64,000 nt of DNA from a bacterium 336/3 (lineage in GTDB: Bacteria > Bacteroidota > Bacteroidia > Cytophagales > Thermonemataceae), in assembly GCA_001281695.1 (NCBI GenBank), contig LJIE01000001.1, positions 1,874,586 to 1,938,585 on the forward strand, in the 5' to 3' direction. The notes under the pieces were generated by a model. The model had not been told where the DNA came from and did no database searches. It was given only the letters and a program-made list of their open reading frames with translations. The first letter of the stretch is position 1, and each line of letters opens with the position of its first letter. The position numbers and the translations under genes were made by a program. Shown one piece after another: positions 63,609-64,000 of this stretch.

Positions 63609-64000
63609 ATGGAAGACAATAAGGAGTTTATAAACCCCATTGATAAAGACAAAATAACAGAAAATCCACATAATCTGCCTTATGCTCATACCAGAGGTGG
63701 AGTAGTTATCTTGCCCGAAGATATGGGTAAAACTAAAGGTAAAGCTATTTCTGCAATGTATCAGCAAACAGACAGGCAGATGGGGCAACTTTACCAACAA
63801 ATGAACTTACTTGTAGAACAAGCTAAAAAGCTACAAGAACGTAAGGTCATTTCTGAAAAAATTTATACAGCCCAAATGGGTTTTGAGCCTATTATTGGAA
63901 AAGATTATTATTTATATCAGAAAAAAGATCTAAGTTATATACTTTCCATGATCTCTCCAGAAGAATGGGGGGCAAGGCTTCCTTTTGAGAAGTTCTCAGC
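63609..64000 (+). CDS. DUF2452 family protein (3' partial)
   Basis: The frame starts at the ATG at 63609 (MEDNKEFINPIDKDKI) and is open to the window end, so the gene continues to the right. NPHNLPYAHTRGGVVILPED is the conserved start of the DUF2452 family. Then follow a Gln/Lys-rich helix (MYQQTDRQMGQLYQQMNLL) and a Tyr-rich part (DYYLYQKKDLSYILS). The family is cytoplasmic, common in Bacteroidota and Proteobacteria, and of unknown function. Confidence 0.8.
   Translation, partial: MEDNKEFINPIDKDKITENPHNLPYAHTRGGVVILPEDMGKTKGKAISAMYQQTDRQMGQLYQQMNLLVEQAKKLQERKVISEKIYTAQMGFEPIIGKDYYLYQKKDLSYILSMISPEEWGARLPFEKFS

Overview
The window looks like chromosome of an AT-rich, gliding-type Bacteroidota, most likely Cytophagales. 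Three features point there. Secreted proteins end in type IX secretion (T9SS) sorting domains, one of type B (CHU_C-like) and two of type A. The primary sigma factor is short (287 aa, no region 1.1). Promoters with TTG, an 18-22 nt spacer and TAnnTTTG recur, while purine-rich ribosome sites are not evident. The species cannot be named from the sequence. Gene density is high and I saw no rRNA, tRNA, insertion sequence or CRISPR array.

Layout. 1-3119: 3' part of a giant SBBP-repeat adhesin-like protein. 3162-6252: exported TPR-CHAT protein with a small downstream partner. 6411-9282: purL, then a Doc-type toxin with a 57-aa antitoxin-like gene. 9445-11583: sufC and sufD without sufB or sufS. 11639-16239: a LysM-like exported protein, then a minus-strand run (degenerate nucleotidyltransferase, sirtuin, glutaminyl-cyclase-like M28 enzyme, AtpZ-like protein, exported papain-like protein, lipoprotein). 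16474-20788: HtrA protease, lipoprotein, hisA, rpoD. 20861-22258: SUKH-domain protein. 22291-26636: GT2 glycosyltransferase, cyclophilin, CoA-binding protein, prolyl oligopeptidase. 26753-27673: AbiTii defence-type gene. 27721-30225: nucleoside hydrolase and malate synthase. 30496-37122: a 2208-aa T9SS cargo with beta-helices and nine alternating Ig-like repeats.

37286-42691: AhpD-like/AraC pair, DsbD, a membrane protein and a nitroreductase. 42816-48031: TypA, DUF1573 protein, alpha/beta hydrolase, a T9SS cargo and a possible gene remnant. 48176-54864: membrane proteins and an accessory cluster (VOC protein, GT-C glycosyltransferase, methyltransferase, nucleotidyltransferase, second VOC protein, Crp-like regulator, DoxX-like protein). 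54914-59962: membrane protein, di-haem peroxidase, MBOAT acyltransferase, alpha/beta hydrolase, exported protein. 60302-62343: a predicted small RNA and a Crp/AhpD/DUF417 stress module. 62374-64000: ychF and the start of a DUF2452 gene.

The most interesting structure concerns two accessory genes, AbiTii and SUKH. Each sits between convergent housekeeping genes and is bracketed by near-perfect copies of the local terminator. For AbiTii the copies are 42 bp with one mismatch and include the last codons of the neighbouring gene. This suggests single-gene insertions at convergent terminators with duplication of the site. Other leads are a roughly 55-nt small RNA predicted on the minus strand near 60.3 kb and two separately regulated AhpD stress modules.
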